Assembly: GCA_947503525.1 (NCBI GenBank)
Contig: CANNEA010000005.1
Coordinates: 186,001 to 250,000 of the forward strand
DNA from: an uncultured Carboxylicivirga sp.
GTDB lineage: Bacteria > Bacteroidota > Bacteroidia > Bacteroidales > Marinilabiliaceae
DNA: 64,000 bases
Direction: 5' to 3'
The notes below the pieces were generated by a model, which did not search any database, was not told the DNA's origin, and worked only from the letters and a program-made list of their open reading frames with translations. Both the position numbers and the translations under genes were made by a program. Shown in pieces: positions 27,867 through 35,861 of the stretch. Position 1 is the first letter of the stretch, and each line of letters starts with the position of its first letter.

Positions 27867-28253
27867 TTATTGCATCGCTGAGAATTCCATTTCAACCAGA
27901 AGATCTGGATGAATAAGTCGCTTAACCTCAACCATTGTGGCAACGGGTTTTACATCTCTAAAAAACTCTCCATGAGCTTTTCCAATAGCTTCCCATAAAT
28001 CTATGTTTGTAACAAACATGCGTGTTCGGATGACATTATTTAAATCTAAGCCAAGCTCTTTTAATGCGATTTGCGCCTTTTCAATAATGTATTTCGTTTG
28101 CACATAGGCATTACCTACTCCTATCACTTCACCTTCGCTATTGCTGGCTGTTGTTCCGGCTACTTCAACTACATTGCCAATTTTTATCGCCCTACAATAA
28201 CCTACCTTATCTTCCCAAATAGCGCCTGATGATACTCTTATTCTTTTTTCCAT
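27867..28253 (-). CDS. RidA/YjgF family enamine-imine deaminase
   Basis: A 128-residue trimer-forming RidA family protein. It has VGYCRAIKIGNVVEVAGTTAS, the RidA-like start, and ends MVEVKRLIHPDLLVEMEFSA. The catalytic Arg in RTRMFVTNIDLWEAIGKAHGE (residues ~80-100) is present. Canonical RidA clears reactive enamines such as 2-aminoacrylate; subgroups vary. The HGEFFRDVKPVATMVEV stretch resembles Rid subgroups other than classical RidA. It is not in an obvious operon; a strong bidirectional hairpin separates it from the FKBP gene. Confidence 0.85.
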   Translation of the reverse strand: MEKRIRVSSGAIWEDKVGYCRAIKIGNVVEVAGTTASNSEGEVIGVGNAYVQTKYIIEKAQIALKELGLDLNNVIRTRMFVTNIDLWEAIGKAHGEFFRDVKPVATMVEVKRLIHPDLLVEMEFSAMQ

Positions 28254-28282
28254 AGCTTAAAGTATAACTACAAAATACAAAA

Positions 28283-28310
28283 AAGCCTGAAGTTTTATAA
28301 CTTCAGGCTT
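28283..28310 (-). terminator. Terminator of the FKBP lipoprotein gene
   Basis: AAGCCTGAAGTT (28283-28294) pairs perfectly over 12 bp with AACTTCAGGCTT (28299-28310). A T run follows in the minus direction. It can also act on plus-strand transcripts. Confidence 0.9.
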
Positions 28311-28331
28311 CTTATATTTTGCTTTAGCAAT

Positions 28332-28775
28332 TTACTTTACCGATAATACGTCAACAACAAATATTAGTACTGCATTAGGGGGAATAGACGAACCAGCACC
28401 ATTTTCTCCATAAGCCAAACCAGACGGAATATAAAGGACAATAGTTCCTCCTGTCTCTATCTTAGGCACACCAATTTGCCATCCCGAAATATATCGACTT
28501 AATGGCCCTACAATTGTACCACTGTCAAAAATATTTCCATTCTCCATTAATTTCCCGGTATATCTAATTTCAAGATTTGCGCTAGAAGAGAATTTACCAC
28601 TACCTTTGTTTATTATTCTGTAATATAAACCTGAAGCGTCACGCTCTGCTGAAATATCATTATCTTCCAGATAAGTTGTTATAATCTCCTCATCAATCGC
28701 CGCCTGATCAACATCATCCTTACTACAAGCTGTTAATACCAATATACTTAAAGCAAAAAATAATACTTTCTTCAT
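28332..28775 (-). CDS. FKBP-type peptidyl-prolyl cis-trans isomerase lipoprotein
   Basis: A 147-residue protein starting MKKVLFFAL (ATG at 28775; a further ATG lies three codons upstream). Its lipobox is LVLTAC. The FKBP domain contains NLEIRYTGKLMENGNIFDSG, then ISGWQIGVPKIETGGTIVLYIP, and SGLAYGENGAGSSIPPNAVLIF. These are the standard FKBP strands and active-site aromatic and Tyr positions. It should act as a folding helper at the inner face of the outer membrane or in the periplasm. Confidence 0.92.
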   Translation of the reverse strand: MKKVLFFALSILVLTACSKDDVDQAAIDEEIITTYLEDNDISAERDASGLYYRIINKGSGKFSSSANLEIRYTGKLMENGNIFDSGTIVGPLSRYISGWQIGVPKIETGGTIVLYIPSGLAYGENGAGSSIPPNAVLIFVVDVLSVK

Positions 28776-28995
28776 TCTGCACATGTTTTAATTGAAAACA
28801 CAAAAATAGAAGAAGCTATGAAATTTCCCAGTTTCTAAATGTTAAAGTTAGTAATGGATAACTTGCCATACCCTTAAAGCTGTCGTAACTTGCCTTTAAT
28901 ATAGATTGGCCCCACGAAGTATAGGCACCAAAAAATCACCCAGCTCAAGTGCTGAGTTAATAAAACCATTAGTGTTCATTTTTAATCCATCCAAC

Positions 28996-29934
28996 ATGAA
29001 ACTAATAAGCACTTCAATATTAATATGTATCATATTTCTATATTCTGCATGCAAAGAGACTAGTAATAATATTGAGCCGGTAATTAACTCACATAGGGTA
29101 AAAACCATTCTTGAGAAGAAAAATGGTTATGAAACTTGGCGATGTGATATTGTGTATCAAAATGATAAGGTGATTGAGACTTCATCATTCACCAACTTCA
29201 ATAACATCTGGAGCCCTGAGGAAATAAGCAACTTTGATTACAATATTAATAGCATTCATGAAAAAACTTCTGAGTGGCGCAATAATCAATGGCACGAAAG
29301 CTACGGCTTTAACTATTTGATGATTTATTCTAAACTAAAGGAATTTGAGATATTGGATTTTTTTGAAAATAGATGGATTACGGAAGGCAAATATATTTAC
29401 ACTTATGAATCGGACTTTTTAACAGAACGAAAATACATAGAACTTTATGATGGTGAAGAAAAAGAAAGACACAAATTATCCTTTAACTATCAAGATGGTC
29501 TAATTCATGAAATTAGAATGTACATAAGAGGAGAACTTAACGATTGGTTGATGCAGGTAAAGCAAACATTTGACTACAGTCATGAAGGCATTACAGAAAT
29601 TTATACCTACTCGATAGATGAACTGGCTAATTGGAACCTTCAGCAAAGAATCCAATTAAAATATATAAATAAGCTTCTAAGTGAATCTTATGTCTATCAT
29701 CAAATGGATGATTCTAATTTGTGGCACTTAAGTTATTCCAACATTTATTTATACGATAGTAATGATTACCTGTATAAAATTATTGAATGCGATGGATGTG
29801 AAACTGAATTTATTTATGAAGAAGGTAATGGCAATGCCAACATATTCTATTCAACTCCATTAATGCAGATCATGCAATATCCTTCGTTAAAAAGCTCATC
29901 AAAATCTAAAGCCTTTAATTATCTGTGTTTCTAA
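28996..29934 (+). CDS. Repeat-containing surface lipoprotein of unknown function
   Basis: A 312-residue protein starting at the ATG at 28996. This start gives a clean lipoprotein signal ending FLYSAC. Longer frames begin at 28906 but would place the signal inside. The mature part is made of about six units of 40-50 residues with a Trp and Tyr-x-Tyr pattern: NNQWHESYGFNYLM, ENRWITEGKYIYTYE, and NDWLMQVKQTFDYS are examples. This resembles the YD-like beta repeats common in exported Bacteroidota proteins. It is likely outer-membrane anchored. Ligand and role are unknown. Confidence 0.6.
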   Translation: MKLISTSILICIIFLYSACKETSNNIEPVINSHRVKTILEKKNGYETWRCDIVYQNDKVIETSSFTNFNNIWSPEEISNFDYNINSIHEKTSEWRNNQWHESYGFNYLMIYSKLKEFEILDFFENRWITEGKYIYTYESDFLTERKYIELYDGEEKERHKLSFNYQDGLIHEIRMYIRGELNDWLMQVKQTFDYSHEGITEIYTYSIDELANWNLQQRIQLKYINKLLSESYVYHQMDDSNLWHLSYSNIYLYDSNDYLYKIIECDGCETEFIYEEGNGNANIFYSTPLMQIMQYPSLKSSSKSKAFNYLCF

Positions 29935-30116
29935 TTTTTCATTACCATAAAATACTTAACTCATTTTATATACTAGTACATAACAATAACTCTCCGGCTT
30001 GGTCTATATCAGCGCCAGTTAACTAAGTAACAATTTATTATGCTCATATAATAAGCTGTCATATTAAAAAGTGGTTAATTAATTCCAAAACATATTTCAT
30101 AAGTAATGGCAAACAA

Positions 30117-30143
30117 AAAGGGACTCATAAATAGAGTCCCTTT
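30117..30143 (-). terminator. Terminator of the oligoendopeptidase gene
   Basis: AAAGGGACTC at 30117-30126 pairs with GAGTCCCTTT at 30134-30143 with a 7-nt AT-rich loop, then a T run in the minus direction. Confidence 0.88.
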
Positions 30144-30164
30144 CAAGTATAAGATATGCTTACA

Positions 30165-32039
30165 TTATTTCTTATCCAAAATGGCTTCAATCTCATCCAT
30201 AATACCATTCATGGCTTCAATAGTTTTTTCAAAAGGTTCTGATTGAGTCATATCTACACCAGCCTTTTTAAGAATCTCAATTGGGAAGTCTGAACCTCCG
30301 GCTGAGATAAACTGCATATAACGCTCCTTGGCTCCTTTTTCACCTGTCAATACTTTAGCGGCTAAAGCCTGAGAAGCCACAAATGATGTACTATACTGAT
30401 ATACATAGAAGTTCATGTAGAAATGAGGAATAGCAGCCCATTCAATGGCAATATTATCTTCTACTTTGCAAACACCTTCTTCATGTCCATAATATTTACG
30501 CGTAATATCGCCGTACAACTGAGTTAGTGACTGTCCGGTTAAAGGCATGCCTTTTTCAGCTTGTTCATGAATGGCTAATTCAAATTCAGCAAACTGAGTT
30601 TGACGGAATAAAGTACCCTTAAAACCATCCAACATGCTCATCAATAATGATAATCTTAAATCATCATCCTTCAACTTCTTTTGCATCATGTCGTTCAGCA
30701 ATACTTCATTGAACGTTGAAGCCACCTCCGCAACAAATGTAGCATAGTTGGCTGTGGCAAAAGGCTGAGTTTTGTTTGAATAGTAACTGTGCATGGTATG
30801 TCCTAACTCATGAGTTAAGGTACTTACCTCATTGTACTGATCGGTATAGTTCATTAATATATATGGATGCACATCATATGCTCCACCATTGGAATAAGCA
30901 CCACTTCGTTTGCCGGTGTTTGGGTAAACATCAATCCAACGGTTATCAAAGGCTTCTTTCACAACCGAAGTATATTCTTTACCCAATGGCTTAAGCGAAG
31001 TCAAGATTAAATCCTGTGCCTCTTCGTAGCTATATTTTAGTTCAACACCCTTTACTGTTGGCGCATACAAATCAGAATACATTAAAGTATCTACTCCCAG
31101 CATACGTTTTTTAATTTCCAGATAACGGTGGAAAGTTGGCAGGTTAGCATTTACATTCTTAATTAGTGAATGATATACCTCAACAGGAATATTATTAGGT
31201 TTTAATGACGCTTCCAGAGCAGATTCATAATTGCGCGACTTTGCTCTAAATATATCTACCTTAACATTTCCATTTAGCATTTCACCATAAGTACCTTCAA
31301 ATTTCATATAGTTGTCCCAATAAACCTGAGTCACTTTCTGACGATCATCTCGATTGGCGGATGCACGTTGAACACTAAAAACTGTGCGGTTAAGCTCTGT
31401 TTCCGTACCATCGCTTAAAGTCACATTATCCCACGGCATTTCGGCATTACTAAATACACTAAAAGCTGAATTTGCAGTTCCGGTAATCATTCCCGTTTTC
31501 GCCATAATTGCTTCCTCTAAAGCAGACAAAGTATGAACTTTCATTCTGGTAATATCCTCAAGGCTCATTCGGTAGATTTCCAATTTAGGTTCCTCCTTAA
31601 GAAACTTCTGAATATCTTCTTCCGATATGGCAGCCATTTCAGGAGAAACAAATGAAGCCATCTGGCTGTAATTGATAAAAACTTCACGAATCTGCTTAAC
31701 ACGTCCCATATTTTCCTGGTCGCGTAAATCCCAATCCGATTTTAAAGAAGCATAAATATAAAGCTGATAACCTTCCTTCATTAAATCGTCAGAGTAGGTC
31801 AAATATGATAATAAATCAGAGGCAGACGCACCAATTTTACCTTTGAAAGAAGTAATCTGCTTCATGTTCTCAGCCATAGCATCAAGTTTTTGACTCCATA
31901 CTTCATCCGACTCATAAAGGTCAGTCACATCCCACTTGTATTTGTCTTCTATTTCACTACGCTCCTTCTGAGCGTTTATCTGCAGTGTTGCGGCAACAAA
32001 TAATACAGCCAACAGTAATTGTTTGGTAGAAAATTTCAT
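30165..32039 (-). CDS. pepF: Exported oligoendopeptidase F (M3B family)
   Basis: A 624-residue zinc metallopeptidase with the M3 active site TLTHELGHTMHSYYS near residue 403. I start at the ATG at 32039, which gives a signal peptide (MKFSTKQLLLAVLFVAATLQ, then INAQ). A longer frame starting at a TTG at 32162 would lose it. PepF of lactic acid bacteria is cytoplasmic. A signal peptide here implies a periplasmic enzyme trimming imported peptides. It is monocistronic, with a palindrome ATTCGTACGAAT upstream at 32138-32149 of unknown meaning. Confidence 0.9.
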   Translation of the reverse strand: MKFSTKQLLLAVLFVAATLQINAQKERSEIEDKYKWDVTDLYESDEVWSQKLDAMAENMKQITSFKGKIGASASDLLSYLTYSDDLMKEGYQLYIYASLKSDWDLRDQENMGRVKQIREVFINYSQMASFVSPEMAAISEEDIQKFLKEEPKLEIYRMSLEDITRMKVHTLSALEEAIMAKTGMITGTANSAFSVFSNAEMPWDNVTLSDGTETELNRTVFSVQRASANRDDRQKVTQVYWDNYMKFEGTYGEMLNGNVKVDIFRAKSRNYESALEASLKPNNIPVEVYHSLIKNVNANLPTFHRYLEIKKRMLGVDTLMYSDLYAPTVKGVELKYSYEEAQDLILTSLKPLGKEYTSVVKEAFDNRWIDVYPNTGKRSGAYSNGGAYDVHPYILMNYTDQYNEVSTLTHELGHTMHSYYSNKTQPFATANYATFVAEVASTFNEVLLNDMMQKKLKDDDLRLSLLMSMLDGFKGTLFRQTQFAEFELAIHEQAEKGMPLTGQSLTQLYGDITRKYYGHEEGVCKVEDNIAIEWAAIPHFYMNFYVYQYSTSFVASQALAAKVLTGEKGAKERYMQFISAGGSDFPIEILKKAGVDMTQSEPFEKTIEAMNGIMDEIEAILDKK

Positions 32040-32287
32040 TTCGTTGTGTGTTAATTTTTGAATTGGCAGACAAAATAGAAAAAAATGTTGATAGAAATAA
32101 TGACACTTCGCATTAATAGGCCAAGATGCATAGAACGATTCGTACGAATTATTCTGACTCAAAAATTAAGCCTTGAAATAAACCTATATAATCAATTACC
32201 ATTATAGTGATAAGCCTGTAACGGTGCATAAGTGAGCTTTCACAACTATTAACCATGCATCAGAGATCGATCGCTAAATATTTTCCT

Positions 32288-32295
32288 TATATTTG
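32288..32295 (+). promoter_or_regulatory. -7 promoter element (TATATTTG) of the queC operon
   Basis: TATATTTG matches the Bacteroidota -7 consensus TAnnTTTG. A start about seven bases downstream would put the 5' end just before the riboswitch aptamer. No good -33 TTTG was found at the right distance. Confidence 0.5.
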
Positions 32296-32312
32296 CAACG
32301 ATTTTAACAAAT

Positions 32313-32355
32313 CGGACAGTTCGTAACCATCCTGTCGGTAAACAAAACTAGGATC
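32313..32355 (+). ncRNA. preQ1-I riboswitch aptamer
   Basis: P1 is GACAG (32315-32319) paired to CTGTC (32332-32336). Its loop is TTCGTAACCATC. The A-rich tail GTAAACAAAACTAGG (32338-32352) follows, as in class I preQ1 riboswitches, where the tail folds back on the loop. Position ahead of queC fits. A downstream hairpin (TGTTGCA 32368-32374 with TGCAACA 32396-32402, and ATGC/GCAT inside) may belong to the expression platform. It lies 100 bp upstream of the queC start codon. Confidence 0.85.
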
Positions 32356-32453
32356 TTGCAGATATTATGTTGCAATGCTTTTGCATGATTTAACATGCAA
32401 CAAGTTTACTCACCTGGTTATTTACTTTCCGATTCGAAAAAAAATGAGATAGA

Positions 32454-33119
32454 ATGGATAAAGCCATTGTTTTATTATCGGGAGGATTAGATTCAGCTGT
32501 TGCGCTTTACTTAGCAAAAACCAAAGCCAAAGAAGTGCATGCGCTTTCATTCGACTATGGACAACGTCATGATCGTGAGTTAAATGCGGCAAAAGCCATC
32601 GCAGATAAAGCTGGTGTAGCATCACATCAAGTGGTTACACTTAAATTGGATCAATGGGGTGGATCGTCATTAACTGATAAAAACATGGATGTGGAAGACG
32701 GCGATGCAGATCGAACAGATATTCCGGTTACTTATGTGCCTGCGCGTAATATGGTGTTTTTATCTGTTGCAGCGTCATACGCAGAAGCCGTTGGTGCTCA
32801 AAACATCTATATTGGTGTAAGCCAGGTAGATTATTCGGGATATGTTGATTGCCGTCAGGAATTTATTGATAGCATGGAAAAAGCCATTAATATGGGAACT
32901 GTTATGGGTGCTGAAAAGAACCAGCCCATAAAAATACATGCACCATTTATTAATATGACCAAAGCCGAAGAGATAACTCTTGGCACAGAACTGGGTGTTG
33001 ATTTTGGTTTAACCTGGAGCTGTTATCGCGGTGGAGAAAAGCCTTGTGGAAAATGCGACAGTTGCCTGTTACGTGCAAAAGCTTTTCAAGAAGCCGGAGT
33101 TATAGATACTTCCTTGTAA
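32454..33119 (+). CDS. queC: 7-cyano-7-deazaguanine synthase
   Basis: A 221-residue ATP-dependent enzyme converting CDG to preQ0. The N-terminal PP-loop reads IVLLSGGLDSAVALYLAK (residues ~5-22). FDYGQRHDRELNAAKAIADK follows. The C-terminal zinc site is TWSCYRGGEKPCGKCDSCLLRAKAF, with four Cys (given here in two parts: TWSCYRGGEKPCG and KCDSCLLRAKAF). It is the first gene of a queC-queE-queF run behind a preQ1-I riboswitch, so product feedback on its own operon is likely. Confidence 0.97.
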   Translation: MDKAIVLLSGGLDSAVALYLAKTKAKEVHALSFDYGQRHDRELNAAKAIADKAGVASHQVVTLKLDQWGGSSLTDKNMDVEDGDADRTDIPVTYVPARNMVFLSVAASYAEAVGAQNIYIGVSQVDYSGYVDCRQEFIDSMEKAINMGTVMGAEKNQPIKIHAPFINMTKAEEITLGTELGVDFGLTWSCYRGGEKPCGKCDSCLLRAKAFQEAGVIDTSL

Positions 33120-33170
33120 TAAGAAGATTTTAGATTAATTAGTTCAGATATATAATACTATTTTATTAAA

Positions 33171-34028
33171 ATGGAGAAGTTGGTTTTAGCAAGCGAAGGT
33201 GTATTTCCTGTTGTAAAGGATCTAAATGGTGAAGCCATTAGTTCTGAGCCACAAACCGGATTACTTATGCCTGGAACAATCCAGGGCGAAGGTAAGCTTG
33301 CAGGTGTTCCTTCACTATTTATCCGCTTATCCAGCTGCAATCTTCGTTGCATATGGCAAATGGAGGATGGTAGTTTTTGTCGTTGCGATACAACTTACGC
33401 CTCTTTTCATCCAGATAAAACCACCGAGTTTAGTCCAGATGAAATCATTCAGTGGTTAAAACATAATATTGGAAGAATACGGCATATAGTTATAACTGGT
33501 GGTGAGCCTCTATTACAGAAAAAGGCTTTAGCTACACTTTGTCGTAAAATTAAAGAAGAGTTACAAGTACATGTCACTTTGGAAACCAATGGCACCTTGT
33601 TTGACGCTGAGGTGGCTAACTGGGTGGATTTATTTAGCATTTCACCTAAATTGAGGAATTCGGAACCTAATCCGAAAAAGCTGGCTGCTTATGATCTTAA
33701 AGAGGCTGGTCCATTTAAGTTCCATGCTCAACGCCGATTAAATCTGGAAGTATTACAATCATATATTAATATTTGTAACGAAAGTGCGAAGGAAGTACAA
33801 TTAAAATTTGTAGTTGGTAAAAAGGAAGATTACACCGAAATCAAAGCAGAATATCTGGACAAACTAAGCCATTATAATTCCAACGATATTTTACTAATGC
33901 CTTTGGGAGCAACTCAGGAAGAAATTGCCAAATCGGCTCCTATGGTTTTGGAAATGTCAATTGCCAATGGATGGCGTTATAGTCCACGTGTTCATATCGA
34001 TTTGTTTGGATCGAAGCAAGGCGTTTAA
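33171..34028 (+). CDS. queE: 7-carboxy-7-deazaguanine synthase (radical SAM)
   Basis: A 285-residue enzyme making CDG from 6-carboxytetrahydropterin. The cluster motif is unusual. Usual QueE reads CNLRCxWCDT; here Cys56 and Cys60 are followed by IWQMEDGSFCRCDT, so a nine-residue insert separates Trp62 from the Cys72-Asp73 pair. An extra Cys70 lies inside the insert. Normal partners are otherwise kept: GTIQGEG near residue 36, VITGGEPLLQ near residue 105, and SPKLRNSEP. The enzyme is longer than the 220-residue typical type. It is between queC and queF, which supports the assignment. Confidence 0.93.
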   Translation: MEKLVLASEGVFPVVKDLNGEAISSEPQTGLLMPGTIQGEGKLAGVPSLFIRLSSCNLRCIWQMEDGSFCRCDTTYASFHPDKTTEFSPDEIIQWLKHNIGRIRHIVITGGEPLLQKKALATLCRKIKEELQVHVTLETNGTLFDAEVANWVDLFSISPKLRNSEPNPKKLAAYDLKEAGPFKFHAQRRLNLEVLQSYINICNESAKEVQLKFVVGKKEDYTEIKAEYLDKLSHYNSNDILLMPLGATQEEIAKSAPMVLEMSIANGWRYSPRVHIDLFGSKQGV

Positions 34029-34106
34029 TCTTTAATTACTAGTCTTATATAAATCATCAAAGCTTCAAAACCCACACCTTAATTAAACATTAACAATTCA
34101 CCAATC

Positions 34107-34976
34107 ATGGCGAGCGAAGATCGATTTCTGGGCAAACAAGTTAAATACCCTCAGCATTATGCCCCTGAAATGTTGGTGGCAGTGCCGCGTTATTTAAATC
34201 GTGAACAATACGAGCTAAAGGAAAAGGCCTTACCTTTTGTAGGGGTTGATGTATGGCACGCCTATGAATTAAGTTTCTTAACTGAAAAAGGCCTTCCGGT
34301 AACAGGAGTACTTAAGTTGGTATATCCATCAGATAATCCTTCCTTAGTCGAAAGTAAATCCTTAAAACTTTATTTAAATTCCTTCAACATGGATCGTTTT
34401 GGAACGACAAAACAGGAAGGCATAAAAATAGTACTAAATAATATTCAATCCGATCTCAATCAATTACTAGAAACCAATGTTGAACTTAGTTTTCATCAGG
34501 AAGAAAGCAATAATTGTTGTTACGACTTTGATGATTACAAGGTATTGGAAAATATGCCTGAGGCGGAATCTACATCCTTTGATCAATATACTGAAGATCC
34601 GGAATTACTTAGTTCTTCAGGTGTATCGGGTATAAAGGTAGCTACACACCTTCTTCGTAGCAACTGCAAAATTACACATCAACCTGATTGGGGAAGTGCG
34701 TACATTTATCTACGAAGCCATAACTCGCCCGATAAAACCAGTCTGCTTAAATACCTGGTTAGCATACGTAATGAAAACCATTTCCACGAAGAGATTTGTG
34801 AGATGATTTACAAAAGACTTTGGGATAAATTTAATCCCGAAGAACTTATGGTATCATGTATCTACACCCGTCGTGGTGGTATAGATATTTGCCCGGTTCG
34901 TTCAAGCCACAAGCATTTATTACCTAAACATCTGTCAAACTCTAAACTTTTATCGCATAAATTACTTCGACAATAG
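34107..34976 (+). CDS. queF: NADPH-dependent 7-cyano-7-deazaguanine reductase
   Basis: A 289-residue bimodular QueF (the E. coli-like long type, about 280 residues). It reduces the nitrile of preQ0 to preQ1. The catalytic cysteine is C187 in LRSNCKITHQPDWGS, the 'L.SNC..T.QPDW' motif. The NADPH-binding N-terminal half contains GVDVWHAYELSFL and SKSLKLYLNSFNMDRF. It is third in the que cluster with a 78-bp gap after queE. Confidence 0.97.
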   Translation: MASEDRFLGKQVKYPQHYAPEMLVAVPRYLNREQYELKEKALPFVGVDVWHAYELSFLTEKGLPVTGVLKLVYPSDNPSLVESKSLKLYLNSFNMDRFGTTKQEGIKIVLNNIQSDLNQLLETNVELSFHQEESNNCCYDFDDYKVLENMPEAESTSFDQYTEDPELLSSSGVSGIKVATHLLRSNCKITHQPDWGSAYIYLRSHNSPDKTSLLKYLVSIRNENHFHEEICEMIYKRLWDKFNPEELMVSCIYTRRGGIDICPVRSSHKHLLPKHLSNSKLLSHKLLRQ

Positions 34977-34977
34977 T

Positions 34978-35253
34978 TTATCCACCAAAGTTAATCCTGT
35001 TAAATGTACGTTGAAGTTCACGGTCATTGGGATTTAACTCAATTGCTTTTGTATAGTACCTTATCGCTTTTTTCATATTACGCGAACCAAACTCATAATA
35101 ATTCCCTAAAACGGAATATGCTGTTGACCAGGAAACTTTTGCTTCGGGATATTGCTCCAAATCGTATTGCTCTGAAATTGAATCAGACAGATTAATGGAT
35201 TTCGTAATTTCATTGTTACTCATATAACTAATCATTAACCTGGAGCTCAACAT
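34978..35253 (-). CDS. Small TPR-containing protein, possible remnant of a larger gene
   Basis: A 91-residue frame from the ATG at 35253, convergent with queF (1 bp apart) and 50 bp from the phosphodiesterase gene. The C-terminal half is one TPR unit, YSVLGNYYEFGSRNMKKAIR then YYTKAIELNPNDRELQ. The N-terminal half has no clear fold. Some Bacteroidota alpha/beta hydrolases end in TPRs, so this could be the 3' remnant of such a gene. No upstream part survives in the 50 bp before it. Real expression is uncertain. Confidence 0.4.
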   Translation of the reverse strand: MLSSRLMISYMSNNEITKSINLSDSISEQYDLEQYPEAKVSWSTAYSVLGNYYEFGSRNMKKAIRYYTKAIELNPNDRELQRTFNRINFGG

Positions 35254-35303
35254 CAAGTAATTTGAATGTTTAATAACAAAAACAAAGAATTCTATTGTGA
35301 TTT

Positions 35304-35804
35304 TTAGGCCTTTCTCGGACCTAGTTCAATGACTTCCATATCTTTAATTTGATCACCATCAATACTAAATCGTAAGGCAGTGCGTACTGCATGAAAACCG
35401 GATAAACCGGAAGCTCCGGGATTTAAATGCAGTAAGTTTAGCTTTTTATCAAACATAACTTTTAGAATATGTGAATGACCACTAATGAACAAATTGGGTT
35501 TCTTTTTTAGAATTTCCTTTTTAACCCTTGCATCATAACGATCTGGATATCCTCCAATGTGAATCATAAAAACATTAACCTCTTCACATAAAAATTCCAA
35601 CTTCTCGTTTAATTCCTGCCTAATAATTGTTCCATCAATATTACCAAACACAGCTCTGGTAGGTTTAAAGCCGCGCATTTCTTCCAGCACTTTTATATCG
35701 CCTAAATCTCCTGCATGCCATATTTCATCCACATCTTTAAACAGTTCTTTAAAGCGAGGGTCTAAGTAAGAATGGGTATCTGATAATAATCCTATTCTGG
35801 TCAT
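35304..35804 (-). CDS. YfcE/MJ0936-type metallophosphodiesterase
   Basis: A 166-residue single-domain calcineurin-like enzyme. Metal ligands are visible in order: GLLSDTHSYLD near residue 5, WHAGDLGD near residue 29, FGNIDG near residue 53, and ISGHSHILK near residue 107. Homologues hydrolyse phosphodiesters such as cAMP analogues with Mn or Ni; the cellular substrate is unknown. It is divergent from ppk1, the next gene, so the two could share regulation. Confidence 0.9.
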   Translation of the reverse strand: MTRIGLLSDTHSYLDPRFKELFKDVDEIWHAGDLGDIKVLEEMRGFKPTRAVFGNIDGTIIRQELNEKLEFLCEEVNVFMIHIGGYPDRYDARVKKEILKKKPNLFISGHSHILKVMFDKKLNLLHLNPGASGLSGFHAVRTALRFSIDGDQIKDMEVIELGPRKA

Positions 35805-35861
35805 GACTGTTTAAATAGATAATAAAGTTTGCTCAAAAATATCTTAAATTTCATAAATTTA

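Noticed and set aside
28906-28995. 30-codon N-terminal extension of the repeat lipoprotein
   Set aside because: It would place the lipoprotein signal inside the protein. The ATG at 28996 gives a clean signal and lipobox.
32138-32149. Palindrome ATTCGTACGAAT as an operator of the oligoendopeptidase gene
   Set aside because: It is 12 bp, lies about 100 bp before the start, and has no second copy or linked regulator; chance is likely.
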